NCBI GenBank assembly: GCA_021404525.1
Contig: JAAWWE010000004.1
Span: 186,001 to 250,000, forward strand
Source: Rhodobiaceae bacterium
Lineage (GTDB): Bacteria > Pseudomonadota > Alphaproteobacteria > Parvibaculales > Parvibaculaceae
DNA: 64,000 bases
Reading direction: 5' to 3'
Below are positions 35,172 to 43,376 of the stretch, one piece after another. The notes beneath the pieces are model-generated. The model was not told where the DNA came from, searched no databases, and was given only the letters and a program-made list of their open reading frames with translations. The translations under genes were made by a program, and so were the position numbers. Within the stretch, counting starts at the first letter, position 1; every line of letters begins with the position of its first letter.

Positions 35172-35502
35172 GGAAATGATGAACGCAATCGACGCGCTTG
35201 GCGCCTTGGCTCAAGAAACCCGGTTGGAGATCTTCCGGACACTCGTACGGGCCCATTCGCCCAATGCTGAGGAGGCGGGATTGCCGGCCGGTGGCTTGGC
35301 AGAGCAATTGGGTGTCGCTGCCCCTACGCTCTCCTTTCACTTGAAGGAGCTCACGCGGGCGGGGCTTGTCTCAGCGCGGCGTGACGGGCGTTCCATCATT
35401 TACACGGCAAACCTTGGCGGCATGCGCGCCCTTGCCGATTACCTATTGGAAGACTGTTGTCAGGGCGCGTGTGCGCCGTCGTTAGAGGAAACAGGAACAT
35501 GA
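35170..35502 (+). CDS. arsR: ArsR-family arsenic-responsive repressor
   Basis: A 110-residue winged-helix regulator (LAEQLGVAAPTLSFHLKELT recognition region, then RDGRSIIYTANL wing). C-terminal cysteines Cys96, Cys97 and Cys101 match the arrangement of the As(III) site in Acidithiobacillus ArsR (95, 96, 102), which is good evidence for arsenite sensing. Start could be 35170, 35176 or 35179. First gene of the arsenic operon; its stop overlaps the arsI ATG. Confidence 0.88.
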   Translation: MEMMNAIDALGALAQETRLEIFRTLVRAHSPNAEEAGLPAGGLAEQLGVAAPTLSFHLKELTRAGLVSARRDGRSIIYTANLGGMRALADYLLEDCCQGACAPSLEETGT

Positions 35503-35957
35503 AGAGATTGCATGTGAGCTTTGGTGTTGCAGATCTGGAAAAGTCTGTGGCGTTCTATTCGACGCTCTTTGGTCAGGAACCAACCACTCAAAAAGACGAT
35601 TACGCCAAATGGTTGTTGGACGACCCACGGGTGAACTTTGTGCTTGAAGCAAATAGTGAGCAGTCTGGCTTCAACCATGCGGGTATTCAGGTGGACAGCG
35701 AAGAGGAACTTGCCCCCCTGTTTGATCAACTCAAGCAGGCTGAAGGCCCCTATCTGCCAGAAGGTGTGACCACCTGCTGCTATCACAAGTCAGAAAAAAG
35801 CTGGACGACAGATCCGGATGGCGTGATGTGGGAAGCGTTTCATACAAAGCACCAGACAGAAGAGCGGGGCACGGGTCCTGACTTACGGGCTGAAACCGTG
35901 GCAGCCGAGATGACCCGCGATATTCCGGTGCCGTCTCACAAGGGCGGCTGTTGTTAA
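35499..35957 (+). CDS. arsI: ArsI-like C-As lyase / cadmium-induced CadI family (VOC superfamily)
   Basis: A 152-residue vicinal-oxygen-chelate protein. Predicted Fe(II) ligands His5, His60 and Glu112 align with ArsI His/His/Glu, and the vicinal pair Cys93-Cys94 (TTCCYHKSEKSWTTDPDG) is the trivalent-organoarsenical binding site of ArsI. ArsI cleaves methylarsonous acid and aromatic arsenicals to arsenite. A further Cys-Cys ends the protein (HKGGCC). Overlap ATGA with arsR and four-base gap to arsC support one operon. Annotation as CadI/glyoxalase-like is common for the same family. Confidence 0.82.
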   Translation: MKRLHVSFGVADLEKSVAFYSTLFGQEPTTQKDDYAKWLLDDPRVNFVLEANSEQSGFNHAGIQVDSEEELAPLFDQLKQAEGPYLPEGVTTCCYHKSEKSWTTDPDGVMWEAFHTKHQTEERGTGPDLRAETVAAEMTRDIPVPSHKGGCC

Positions 35958-35960
35958 GCG

Positions 35961-36488
35961 ATGGCAAGTACACCGACCCCATACAATGTGCTGTTCCTTT
36001 GCACAGGAAACTCTGCACGTAGCTTACTGGCCGAGGCCTACCTCAATTCCCTGCCGGGAACGTCCTATCGGGCGTTCTCGGCGGGAAGCCATCCAACGGG
36101 CGCACCCAATGAGTTCGCTTTGGAGACCCTTCAAACAGCCAAGATTTCCATAGAGGGCCTCAGGTCCAAGTCATGGGATGAGTTTGCAGTGGACGGTGCT
36201 CCCCAGATGGACTTCATTTTCACCGTTTGTGACAATGCAGCCGGCGAAGTCTGTCCTGTTTGGCCCGGAAGTCCCACGAGCGCCCATTGGCCGTTTGAAG
36301 ACCCTGCCGCCTGTGAGGGGCCAGATGTTGAGAAGCGGGCGGTCTTTCTTGATGTGTTTCGTCAAATCAGGTCGCGGATCGATGTCTTCGTCAATCTGCC
36401 AATGTCCAGTCTCGATGCTCTCGCATTGCAACGTGAGTTGGATAAGATGGGCGTGAGCACATCCGGCCAGAAGAACGAAAGCGCCTAG
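35961..36488 (+). CDS. arsC: Arsenate reductase (thioredoxin-coupled LMW-phosphatase type)
   Basis: A 175-residue low-molecular-weight-phosphatase-fold reductase. P-loop CTGNSAR with Cys14 and Arg20, and the disulfide relay Cys90 and Cys98 in TVCDNAAGEVCPVWPG, are those of thioredoxin-dependent ArsC (Cys10/82/89 in pI258 ArsC). Reduces As(V) to As(III). It follows arsI by 3 bp. Confidence 0.92.
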   Translation: MASTPTPYNVLFLCTGNSARSLLAEAYLNSLPGTSYRAFSAGSHPTGAPNEFALETLQTAKISIEGLRSKSWDEFAVDGAPQMDFIFTVCDNAAGEVCPVWPGSPTSAHWPFEDPAACEGPDVEKRAVFLDVFRQIRSRIDVFVNLPMSSLDALALQRELDKMGVSTSGQKNESA

Positions 36489-36496
36489 AATTTCCC

Positions 36497-37162
36497 ATGC
36501 AAGAAACTGATTTTGGACGTCGCCTTGTCGCCGAGGCGCTCGGCACCTTCTTTTTGCTGGCCACTGTCGTTGGCTCAGGAATTATGGGCGAGAGTCTCGC
36601 CGGTGGTAACGCCGCCATTGCGCTCCTGGGCAATACAATCGCCACAGGTGCTATTCTCGCAGTTCTGATCCTGATCTTTGGGCCCATCTCCGGTGCGCAT
36701 TTCAATCCTGCGGTGACGCTTGCCTTTGCGCTGCGCCGAGAGATCGGCTGGGGTCAGGGCGGTGTCTATGTGCTGGTGCAGATTATGGCTGCAGTTGCGG
36801 GCGCTGTGATTGCCCATCTCATGTTCGACCAGTCTCTTATCCAAAGCTCTACGAATATGCGTACAGGCCCCGGTCAATGGACCGGTGAAGTGGTGGCGAC
36901 ATTCGGCCTGGTCGCGACCATTCTTGGGTGCATCAAAGCGGCGCCGCAGGCGGTGCCCTACGCGGTGGGTCTCTTTATTACCGCTGGATATTGGTTCACA
37001 TCGTCCACGTCCTTTGCCAACCCGGCCGTGACCATTGCCCGCACCTTCACGGATACATTTTCCGGCATTCATCCTGATAATGCGGCGCTCTTTATCGCCG
37101 CGCAGCTGGCAGGCGCCGTTGCCGCGACGTTTATTATGGGTTGGCTCCTCAAACGCCCCTGA
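36497..37162 (+). CDS. Aquaporin/aquaglyceroporin (AqpS-like arsenite channel)
   Basis: A 221-residue MIP-family channel with six helices and both NPA half-helices: HFNPAVT (Asn70) and ANPAVTIAR (Asn175, selectivity-filter Arg182). In Sinorhizobium meliloti an aquaporin (AqpS) replaces the arsenite pump in the ars operon and lets arsenite leave the cell; the position here, 8 bp after arsC with no arsB or acr3, suggests the same role. No terminator is apparent downstream. Confidence 0.9.
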   Translation: MQETDFGRRLVAEALGTFFLLATVVGSGIMGESLAGGNAAIALLGNTIATGAILAVLILIFGPISGAHFNPAVTLAFALRREIGWGQGGVYVLVQIMAAVAGAVIAHLMFDQSLIQSSTNMRTGPGQWTGEVVATFGLVATILGCIKAAPQAVPYAVGLFITAGYWFTSSTSFANPAVTIARTFTDTFSGIHPDNAALFIAAQLAGAVAATFIMGWLLKRP

Positions 37163-37327
37163 TCTCTTTTCCAAGACTGGCCAATATTTTGATCACTGGG
37201 GCACCGTGAAGCGCTGCTCCGCCTTTCAGGCTCTTGCGACAACTGGTTGCGAGCGCTAGGAACAGAGGGTGAATTTGGAAGGTGTGAACCAGGGAGACGC
37301 ACCCGGCAACGGGATCGCGTGAAGAAC

Positions 37328-38827
37328 ATGGCCAAAGAGCTGCATCACTTTATCAATGGCGCGAAGGTTTCCGGCGCGAGCGGTCGCACGCTTGGTGTCT
37401 TCAATCCGAACACGGGTGAGGTTACCGCTCAGACGCCGCTTGCAAGCGCTGATGAAGTGCGCGCGGCGATTGCGTCTTCCGCAGCAGCATTTCCCGGCTG
37501 GGCTGCCACCAACCCGCAGCGTCGCGCCCGCGTGATGTTTGATTTCAAACGCCTGCTCGAAGACAATATGGATGAGCTCGCGGAGATGCTCTCTTCTGAA
37601 CATGGCAAGGTGATTGCCGACAGTAAGGGCGACATTCAGCGTGGCCTCGAAGTGATTGAATTTGCGTGTGGTATTCCGCATCTCCAGAAAGGCGAGTTCA
37701 CGGAAGGCGCCGGCCCAGACATTGACATGTATTCCATGCGTCAGCCTTTGGGCGTGTGCGCCGGCATTACGCCGTTCAACTTCCCCGCCATGATCCCGAT
37801 GTGGATGTTTGGTGTGGCGATCGCCTGCGGCAACACATTTGTCTGTAAACCATCTGAAAAAGACCCGAGCGTACCGCTGCGCCTCGCGGAACTCTTCATG
37901 GAAGCAGGTGCGCCAGCCGGTGTGCTCAATGTTGTGAACGGGGACAAGGAGGCGGTTGATACACTGTTGACGGACCCTCAGGTTGAAGCGATCAGCTTTG
38001 TCGGGTCGTCCGCCATTGCGGAATATATTTACGCGACAGGTGCGGCCCACGGGAAACGTGTGCAGGCAATGGGTGGCGCGAAGAACCACGCGATCATCAT
38101 GCCGGATGCTGACCTTGACCGGGTTGTGGACGATCTCATTGGCGCTGGCTATGGCTCTGCCGGCGAGCGGTGCATGGCGCTCTCCGTCGCGGTCCCTGTT
38201 GGCAAGGAAACCGGTGACCGACTCATTGAGAAACTCATCCCCCGCGTTGAAAGTTTGAAGGTCGGTCTTTCAACAGACGCTGACGCGGACTATGGACCAA
38301 TGGTTACCGCTGAACAGCGCGACAAGGTTGCTGGCTGGATCGACCGTGGTGTGGAGCAGGGTGCAGACCTGCTTGTTGATGGTCGCGGTTTTGAACTTCA
38401 GGGCTATGAGGGTGGCTTTTTCATTGGCGGATCGCTCTTTGACAATGTGACGCCGGACATGGATATCTGGAAAGAAGAGATTTTCGGGCCGGTCCTGTCA
38501 GTCGTGCGCGCGGAGACGTTTGAGGAAGCGGCGAAGCTCCCAAGCGAACACCAATATGGCAATGGCGTTGCGATCTTTACCCGTGATGGGGATGCGGCAC
38601 GGAGTTTCGCATCGAATGTCAATGTGGGCATGGTGGGCATCAATGTGCCGATCCCTGTGCCGCTCGCCTATCATTCATTCGGTGGCTGGAAGCGTTCCGC
38701 TTTCGGTGACACAAACCAGCACGGCACAGAAGGTGTGAAGTTCTACACCAAAGTGAAGACTGTCACGTCTCGTTGGCCAACAGGTGTGAAAGAAGGCTCC
38801 AGCTTCGTGATCCCTACGATGAAGTAG
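37328..38827 (+). CDS. mmsA: CoA-acylating methylmalonate-semialdehyde dehydrogenase
   Basis: A 499-residue aldehyde dehydrogenase of the MmsA subfamily, which converts (methyl)malonate semialdehyde to propionyl-/acetyl-CoA in valine and inositol breakdown. Catalytic Cys282 in GSAGERCMALSVAV, the NAD-binding ITPFNFPAMIPMW, and FVGSSAIAEYIY then AAHGKRVQAMGGAKNH are typical. ATG 37328 corresponds to the family start; in-frame ATG 37247 adds an Arg-rich stretch. Propionyl-CoA produced would feed methylmalonyl-CoA to succinyl-CoA. Confidence 0.93.
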   Translation: MAKELHHFINGAKVSGASGRTLGVFNPNTGEVTAQTPLASADEVRAAIASSAAAFPGWAATNPQRRARVMFDFKRLLEDNMDELAEMLSSEHGKVIADSKGDIQRGLEVIEFACGIPHLQKGEFTEGAGPDIDMYSMRQPLGVCAGITPFNFPAMIPMWMFGVAIACGNTFVCKPSEKDPSVPLRLAELFMEAGAPAGVLNVVNGDKEAVDTLLTDPQVEAISFVGSSAIAEYIYATGAAHGKRVQAMGGAKNHAIIMPDADLDRVVDDLIGAGYGSAGERCMALSVAVPVGKETGDRLIEKLIPRVESLKVGLSTDADADYGPMVTAEQRDKVAGWIDRGVEQGADLLVDGRGFELQGYEGGFFIGGSLFDNVTPDMDIWKEEIFGPVLSVVRAETFEEAAKLPSEHQYGNGVAIFTRDGDAARSFASNVNVGMVGINVPIPVPLAYHSFGGWKRSAFGDTNQHGTEGVKFYTKVKTVTSRWPTGVKEGSSFVIPTMK

Positions 38828-38893
38828 GCCCAAAAGATTAGGCGTGGGAATATGGAGCTGAGTAGAACGCGAATTGGCTCTAGGTAATTGATG

Positions 38894-38927
38894 GGAGTGC
38901 TCCTACATAAGGAGCACTCCTTTTTTT
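38894..38927 (+). terminator. Strong terminator after mmsA, in the N-acetyltransferase leader
   Basis: GGAGTGCTCC (38894-38903) pairs perfectly with GGAGCACTCC (38911-38920), followed by seven T residues. It ends 11 bp before the next ATG, so the downstream gene would need its own promoter within or beyond this element, or read-through. Confidence 0.9.
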
Positions 38928-38938
38928 GGTGGTTTTCC

Positions 38939-39766
38939 ATGTCCGACACTGAACTCGATCTCGACGCCTATTTCGCCCGCATCGGCTATGAGGGTGATCG
39001 CGCGCCGACGCTGGAAAACCTGACGGCGATCCAGTTTGCTCATGCCACCTCCATTCCTTTTGAGAATCTCAGCATTCTGTTCGGGCAGGGTGTGCAGCTT
39101 GATCTCGAGGCTTTGCAGGGCAAGATCGTTGGCGCCTGTCGCGGCGGTTATTGTTTTGAACAGAATGGTTTGGCGCTTGCTGCCCTTCAACAGTTGGGCT
39201 TCAAGGCGACAGGATTGATCGGGCGTGTTCGCTGGATGGTTGAAGACGGCGTTGCGGCTCCGTTGACCCATATGCTGATCCGCGTTGATTTTGACGATGA
39301 GACCTACATTTACGATGGGGGTTTTGGGGGTATCCGCCTGACCGGTGTGTTGAAGCTTGTCCCGGACCTTGTTCAGAAGACGCGGCATGAAGATCATCGC
39401 ATTGTTAGACGTGGCGACAATTACACGATCCAGGCCGATCTCGGGAACCAGTGGGCGAATGTGTGTGAGTTTACGCTGACGCCGCAATCGCCCGTCGATT
39501 ACGAACTGTCGAGCTGGTACACGTCGACCCATCCGGAGTCTCTTTTTACCAACAATCTGATTGTGGAGCGCCCGTCTCACGACGCGCGGCGCATGGTTTT
39601 TAATAATACATTTGTTGAACGGAAGTTGGGCGAAGACCAGACCGTTCATGAGATCGCGGATGTTGACGAGATGGTTGCGTTGCTCGACCAGCATTTCGGG
39701 TTGCCGGTAGAGACCGATGAGCAGCGGAAGATACTGGAACGCTTCCTCACGCCGCCGGTTTTGTAA
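38939..39766 (+). CDS. nat: Arylamine N-acetyltransferase
   Basis: A 275-residue cysteine acetyltransferase transferring acetyl from acetyl-CoA to arylamines or hydrazines. The catalytic triad is Cys72 (RGGYCFEQN), His111 (LTHMLIRV) and Asp126 (YDGGFGG), matching the family order. A TTTTTTTGGTGG stretch from the terminator lies just upstream of ATG 38939, giving a weak Shine-Dalgarno (GGTGG). Native substrate unknown. Confidence 0.93.
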   Translation: MSDTELDLDAYFARIGYEGDRAPTLENLTAIQFAHATSIPFENLSILFGQGVQLDLEALQGKIVGACRGGYCFEQNGLALAALQQLGFKATGLIGRVRWMVEDGVAAPLTHMLIRVDFDDETYIYDGGFGGIRLTGVLKLVPDLVQKTRHEDHRIVRRGDNYTIQADLGNQWANVCEFTLTPQSPVDYELSSWYTSTHPESLFTNNLIVERPSHDARRMVFNNTFVERKLGEDQTVHEIADVDEMVALLDQHFGLPVETDEQRKILERFLTPPVL

Positions 39767-39840
39767 GCGTCCGAAAGTGGCGAGCGGATCTTCCGCTCAC
39801 AGCCTATATCCAGCGGGCCTTCAGAACAGGGATAAGACGC

Positions 39841-40650
39841 ATGAGTCAGAAAGCAAAAGCAGAACGTTTTAAAGCGCTGCACGCGCAGGAAAACCCACTT
39901 GTCATTCCAAACCCTTATGATCGCGGGACGGCGCGCCTTCTTGAAGGGTTGGGGTTTGAGGCGCTTGCGTCCTCCAGCGCGGGCTATGCCTATTCTATGG
40001 GCACGCTTGATAATCGGGTAGGGCGTGATGCGATGCTTAGACATGTTGCGGACATTGTTGAGGCCACCTCATTGCCGGTGAATGCGGATCTAGAGAATGG
40101 ATGGGGCGACGCGCCTGGTGCGGTGGCGGAAACCATTCGCCTTGGTATTGCTGCAGGACTTGCAGGTGGGTCCATTGAAGACATGACGCCTGATCGGTCG
40201 CTCTATCCGCTCGATGCCGCGAAAGCGCGGATCGCAGCCGCAGCTGAGGCCGCCCATGGTGGAGATGTTTCTTTCGTCCTGACAGCCCGTGCCGAGAACT
40301 ATGTGGTGGGTGACAGGAATCTAGGTGCCGTCATCGAACGGTTGCAGGCTTATCAGGACGCAGGAGCAGATGTGCTTTATGCGCCCGGCCTTACGGATAT
40401 TGATGAGATTGCCGAACTGGTGCGTTCTGTTGATCGTCCGGTGAATGTGTTGGCGGGTCTGCCAGGCCATGCGCTAACCGTTGATCAGCTGGCCACCCTC
40501 GGCGTTAAGCGGATCAGCACAGGAAGTGCCCTTGCCGTCGCGGCCCTGGACGGCTTCCTGAAAGCGGCCAAAGAAATCAGAGATCAAGGGAGCTTCACCT
40601 TCGCGAGTGATGACCCGCCCTATGGCGAACTCACAAAACTCCTTGGCTAA
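39841..40650 (+). CDS. Isocitrate lyase/PEP mutase-family protein
   Basis: A 269-residue TIM-barrel. Key segments: IPNPYDRGTARLLEGLGFEA, ASSSAGYAYSMGTLD, LPVNADLENGWGD (acidic Mg-binding part), and GGSIEDMTPD. The family contains phosphonopyruvate/2-methylisocitrate/oxaloacetate-type lyases; the catalytic Cys loop of true isocitrate lyase (KKCGH) is absent, so the substrate cannot be named. It overlaps the convergent MazG-like gene by 4 bp. Confidence 0.85.
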   Translation: MSQKAKAERFKALHAQENPLVIPNPYDRGTARLLEGLGFEALASSSAGYAYSMGTLDNRVGRDAMLRHVADIVEATSLPVNADLENGWGDAPGAVAETIRLGIAAGLAGGSIEDMTPDRSLYPLDAAKARIAAAAEAAHGGDVSFVLTARAENYVVGDRNLGAVIERLQAYQDAGADVLYAPGLTDIDEIAELVRSVDRPVNVLAGLPGHALTVDQLATLGVKRISTGSALAVAALDGFLKAAKEIRDQGSFTFASDDPPYGELTKLLG

Positions 40651-40982
40651 TCGACGTCAGAGGCAGGCACGTCGGTGGTTGGGTCAAACCGCCATTTGCG
40701 GCTGATCGCTGCGTCCAGGTCGATCTTGTTCTGTTGTGCGAACAAGAGGACGTGACCCAACAGGTCAGCTGTTTCGTCAGACATTTCATAGTGCAAATCT
40801 GCTTCAGATTTGCCTTTGCGTCGTCCATGTCCTGCCCATTTCATCCAGGCTTGTGTCAGCTCACCAAGCTCTTCCTGCATTTTGAGCGTAAACCATTCCT
40901 CAGTGCGGCTGATGCCATTGTCGGCGGCATATTTCTTTGATGCCTGTTCAAATCGCGCAGCTAGAGATATGAGTGAGGTCAC
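40647..40982 (-). CDS. MazG-like nucleotide pyrophosphohydrolase-domain protein
   Basis: A 111-residue all-helical protein with the MazG-type metal motif EELGELTQAWMKW and later DETADLLGHVLL, the paired E-E-E/D pattern of NTP pyrophosphohydrolases; a basic GRRKGKSEADLHYE loop lies between. The start is GTG 40982, preceded by AAAGGAG at good spacing; the frame is open further upstream but the ribosome site and homology end here. It is divergent from zapE across 78 bp. Confidence 0.78.
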   Translation of the reverse strand: MTSLISLAARFEQASKKYAADNGISRTEEWFTLKMQEELGELTQAWMKWAGHGRRKGKSEADLHYEMSDETADLLGHVLLFAQQNKIDLDAAISRKWRFDPTTDVPASDVD

Positions 40983-41060
40983 GGCATTTGCTCCTTTTCC
41001 TGGAAGGGTAGCAAAGGCCACGTGTTCTTGAAATGTTCTTTTTGGATGTGTGCGGCTTAG

Positions 41061-42179
41061 ATGACAGACGGCCCGGTTCAGAATTATCGCGCGCTGACGG
41101 ATGAAGGGGAGATTGCTCATGATCCGGCGCAGGAGCGGGCGGTTCGGCATTTGCAGCGTTTGCATGATGCGCTGGCGGATTGGCGCCCCGGTCTGAAGAC
41201 GGGCCGCCTTCGGTTTTTTGGGCTGGGCCAGCCGGTCAGTCCGCCTGAGGGCATCTATCTCTGGGGCGATGTGGGCCGAGGCAAATCCATGCTGATGGAT
41301 ATGTTCTTTGAAACGGCCCCGGTTGCCCAGAAGCGCCGGGTGCATTTCCATGAGTTTATGGCGGAAACACACGAACGTATCTTCGCGTGGCGCAAACAGG
41401 AAAAAGCAGGAAAGACCAAGGGGGATGATCCGATCCTGCCTGTGGCCTCGCAGATTGCGCGGGAAGCGACGCTGCTCTGCTTTGATGAGTTTCAGGTCCA
41501 TGACATTGCGGATGCGTCAATCCTTGGGCGGCTTTTCACGCGCTTGTTTGAGCTGGGCGTTGTCGTGGTCGCGACCTCCAACAGAGCCCCGTCGGGCCTT
41601 TATGAAGGGGGGCTTAACCGTCACCGGTTCCTGCCCTTCATAGACCTTGTTGAGGAAGCCATGGAGGTTGTTCCGCTCGACAGCGATACGGACTACCGGC
41701 TTGATAGGATGAATGGCATGCCTGTCTATTATGCGCCGCTCGATATGGGAGCGGACCGCAAAATGGATGCGTGCTTTGACAGCCTGACAAACAATCTGAA
41801 ACCCAAGCCGCGAACCCTCGCAGTTAAGGGGCGGGCCGTTGAGGTGCCGCAGGCGGTGCATGATGTGGCGCGGTTCAGTTTTGCCGATCTCTGTGCCAAG
41901 CCGTTGGGGGCTGCCGACTATCTGAAGATCGCGGAGTGCTTCCGTACGGTCTTCATCGACCATATTCCGGAGCTCAGCGCGGCAAACAGAAACGAAGCCA
42001 AACGCTTCGTGACCCTCATTGATGCCTTCTATGAAAGAAAGGTGCGGCTGGTGGCTTCTGCTGCGGTTGAGCCTCAGGCGCTTTACAAGAGTGGAGACGG
42101 CAGCTTTGAGTTTGAACGCACTGTCTCGCGGCTGATGGAAATGCAAAGCGCAGACTATTTGGATGCGCATACGCCGTAA
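41061..42179 (+). CDS. zapE: Cell division ATPase ZapE (AFG1-like)
   Basis: A 372-residue AAA-type ATPase that associates with the Z-ring in E. coli; mitochondrial orthologues are AFG1/LACE1. Walker A GDVGRGKSML at 69-78, LLCFDEFQVHDIADA Walker B region, SNRAPSGLYEGGLNRHRFLP and a C-terminal RFVTLIDAFYERKVRLVASA are family blocks. ATG 41061 has little Shine-Dalgarno. Adjacent to MazG on the other strand. Confidence 0.93.
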   Translation: MTDGPVQNYRALTDEGEIAHDPAQERAVRHLQRLHDALADWRPGLKTGRLRFFGLGQPVSPPEGIYLWGDVGRGKSMLMDMFFETAPVAQKRRVHFHEFMAETHERIFAWRKQEKAGKTKGDDPILPVASQIAREATLLCFDEFQVHDIADASILGRLFTRLFELGVVVVATSNRAPSGLYEGGLNRHRFLPFIDLVEEAMEVVPLDSDTDYRLDRMNGMPVYYAPLDMGADRKMDACFDSLTNNLKPKPRTLAVKGRAVEVPQAVHDVARFSFADLCAKPLGAADYLKIAECFRTVFIDHIPELSAANRNEAKRFVTLIDAFYERKVRLVASAAVEPQALYKSGDGSFEFERTVSRLMEMQSADYLDAHTP

Positions 42180-42301
42180 TCTCCCCGCTACGGCTGCGGC
42201 TACGGCTGCGGTTCCAAGCTCAACAATTTAATTGGTTCCTTTGAATGCTTGTATTTGGTGCAGGCTTGCTCACATTCATACAAACTGTATGGGAGGGTGT
42301 G

Positions 42302-43330
42302 ATGAGCGAGAGGACCATGAATCTGCAAACGACCGCCAAGGGGTGGTTGTGGCTTTTGCGTGTTGGCGCGTGGGGCTGTGCAGGTCTCGTCATTGTCGTG
42401 CTTGTGAGCGGTATGGTGTACCAGCGCATTGGCGAGATGCGCGCCGCCTCCCTCTATCCTGCGCCGGGCACGCTCTATGATGTCGGTGATGTGTCTCTTC
42501 ACATGGTTTGCCGTGGCGAAGGAGAACGCACAGTGGTGCTTTCCTCGGGCATGGGCAATCCGGCTGCTAGTTGGCGGCCGCTTGAACGGCTGTTGGAATC
42601 TTATTTCCGGGTTTGCTCTTATGACCGGGACGGGTTGGGGTGGAGTGAAGACAGTGGTGCTCCCAGAGATGCTGGGATTGCTAGTGGCCGTTTGGCCCGC
42701 TTGCTTGACGCCGCTTCGATCACGGGGCCCGTCATTCTGATTGGTCACTCCTATGGGGGTGTCGTTGGGAGGGTGTTCGCAAAAGACAATCCTGCCCGTG
42801 TTGGCGCCCTTATTCTTTTGGACTCAAGCCACGAAGATATGGGTGAGCGATTTCCACCGTTTGCCCAAAAGGGATTCAGGGACCTGCTGGATGGGTTTCA
42901 ACTGGCGCCCTGGCTTAATGTTTTTGGTGTGCCGCGTGCTTTTGACCTCTTCGCACCTGCGATTGATGGATTGGAGGGGGCGGATTATGCGCAATCTTTG
43001 GCGCTCCTGAATTCCATTTCTCACATGCGCGGCACGGCAGAAGAAGCGCGGGGCTGGGAGCGATCGGCGTTTGCAGGGCGTGAGGTTGCTCGCCAGGGCT
43101 TGGGGAGTCTTCCTCTGCATGTTTTCGTTGCAGGAGATTGGCCTGAAGTGATGTTGCCAAGCTGGATAGAGATGCAGACGGAGCTATCGGAGCTTTCGTC
43201 CAACGGGCAGTACCACTTGGTGGCAGACGCAAACCATGCGCAGATCGGGATGTCGGATGAATTTGTCCCGTTGGTGGCCGATATTGTACGTCGACGGGCG
43301 GCCGCGCTGGTTCAAACGCAAACCCAATAA
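42302..43330 (+). CDS. Membrane-anchored alpha/beta hydrolase
   Basis: A 342-residue hydrolase with an N-terminal signal anchor (WLWLLRVGAWGCAGLVIVVL). The catalytic core has the oxyanion strand VVLSSGMGNPAASW, YDRDGLGWSED, nucleophile Ser150 in GHSYGG and late His in ADANHAQIG. Similar proteins are esterases or haloalkane-type hydrolases with unknown substrates. GGGAGGG at 42291-42297 supports ATG 42302. Confidence 0.85.
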   Translation: MSERTMNLQTTAKGWLWLLRVGAWGCAGLVIVVLVSGMVYQRIGEMRAASLYPAPGTLYDVGDVSLHMVCRGEGERTVVLSSGMGNPAASWRPLERLLESYFRVCSYDRDGLGWSEDSGAPRDAGIASGRLARLLDAASITGPVILIGHSYGGVVGRVFAKDNPARVGALILLDSSHEDMGERFPPFAQKGFRDLLDGFQLAPWLNVFGVPRAFDLFAPAIDGLEGADYAQSLALLNSISHMRGTAEEARGWERSAFAGREVARQGLGSLPLHVFVAGDWPEVMLPSWIEMQTELSELSSNGQYHLVADANHAQIGMSDEFVPLVADIVRRRAAALVQTQTQ

Positions 43331-43333
43331 AAA

Positions 43334-43357
43334 GGGCAGCTCAAAGCCGCCCCTTTC
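43334..43357. terminator. Weak bidirectional terminator between convergent genes
   Basis: GGGC-GC and GC-GCCC around TCAAA, with A residues on one side and CTTTC on the other, between convergent genes. The T-run is short, so activity is uncertain. Confidence 0.4.
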
Positions 43358-43376
43358 AAATCTATTCATCTTGCGC

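Noticed and set aside
39841-40650. True isocitrate lyase, implying a glyoxylate shunt
   Set aside because: The protein is short and lacks the KKCGH-type catalytic loop; it fits the broader PEP mutase family.
42187-42210. Two-copy tandem repeat GCTACGGCTGCG
   Set aside because: Only two units, in a short spacer between unrelated genes; not a CRISPR or a meaningful satellite.
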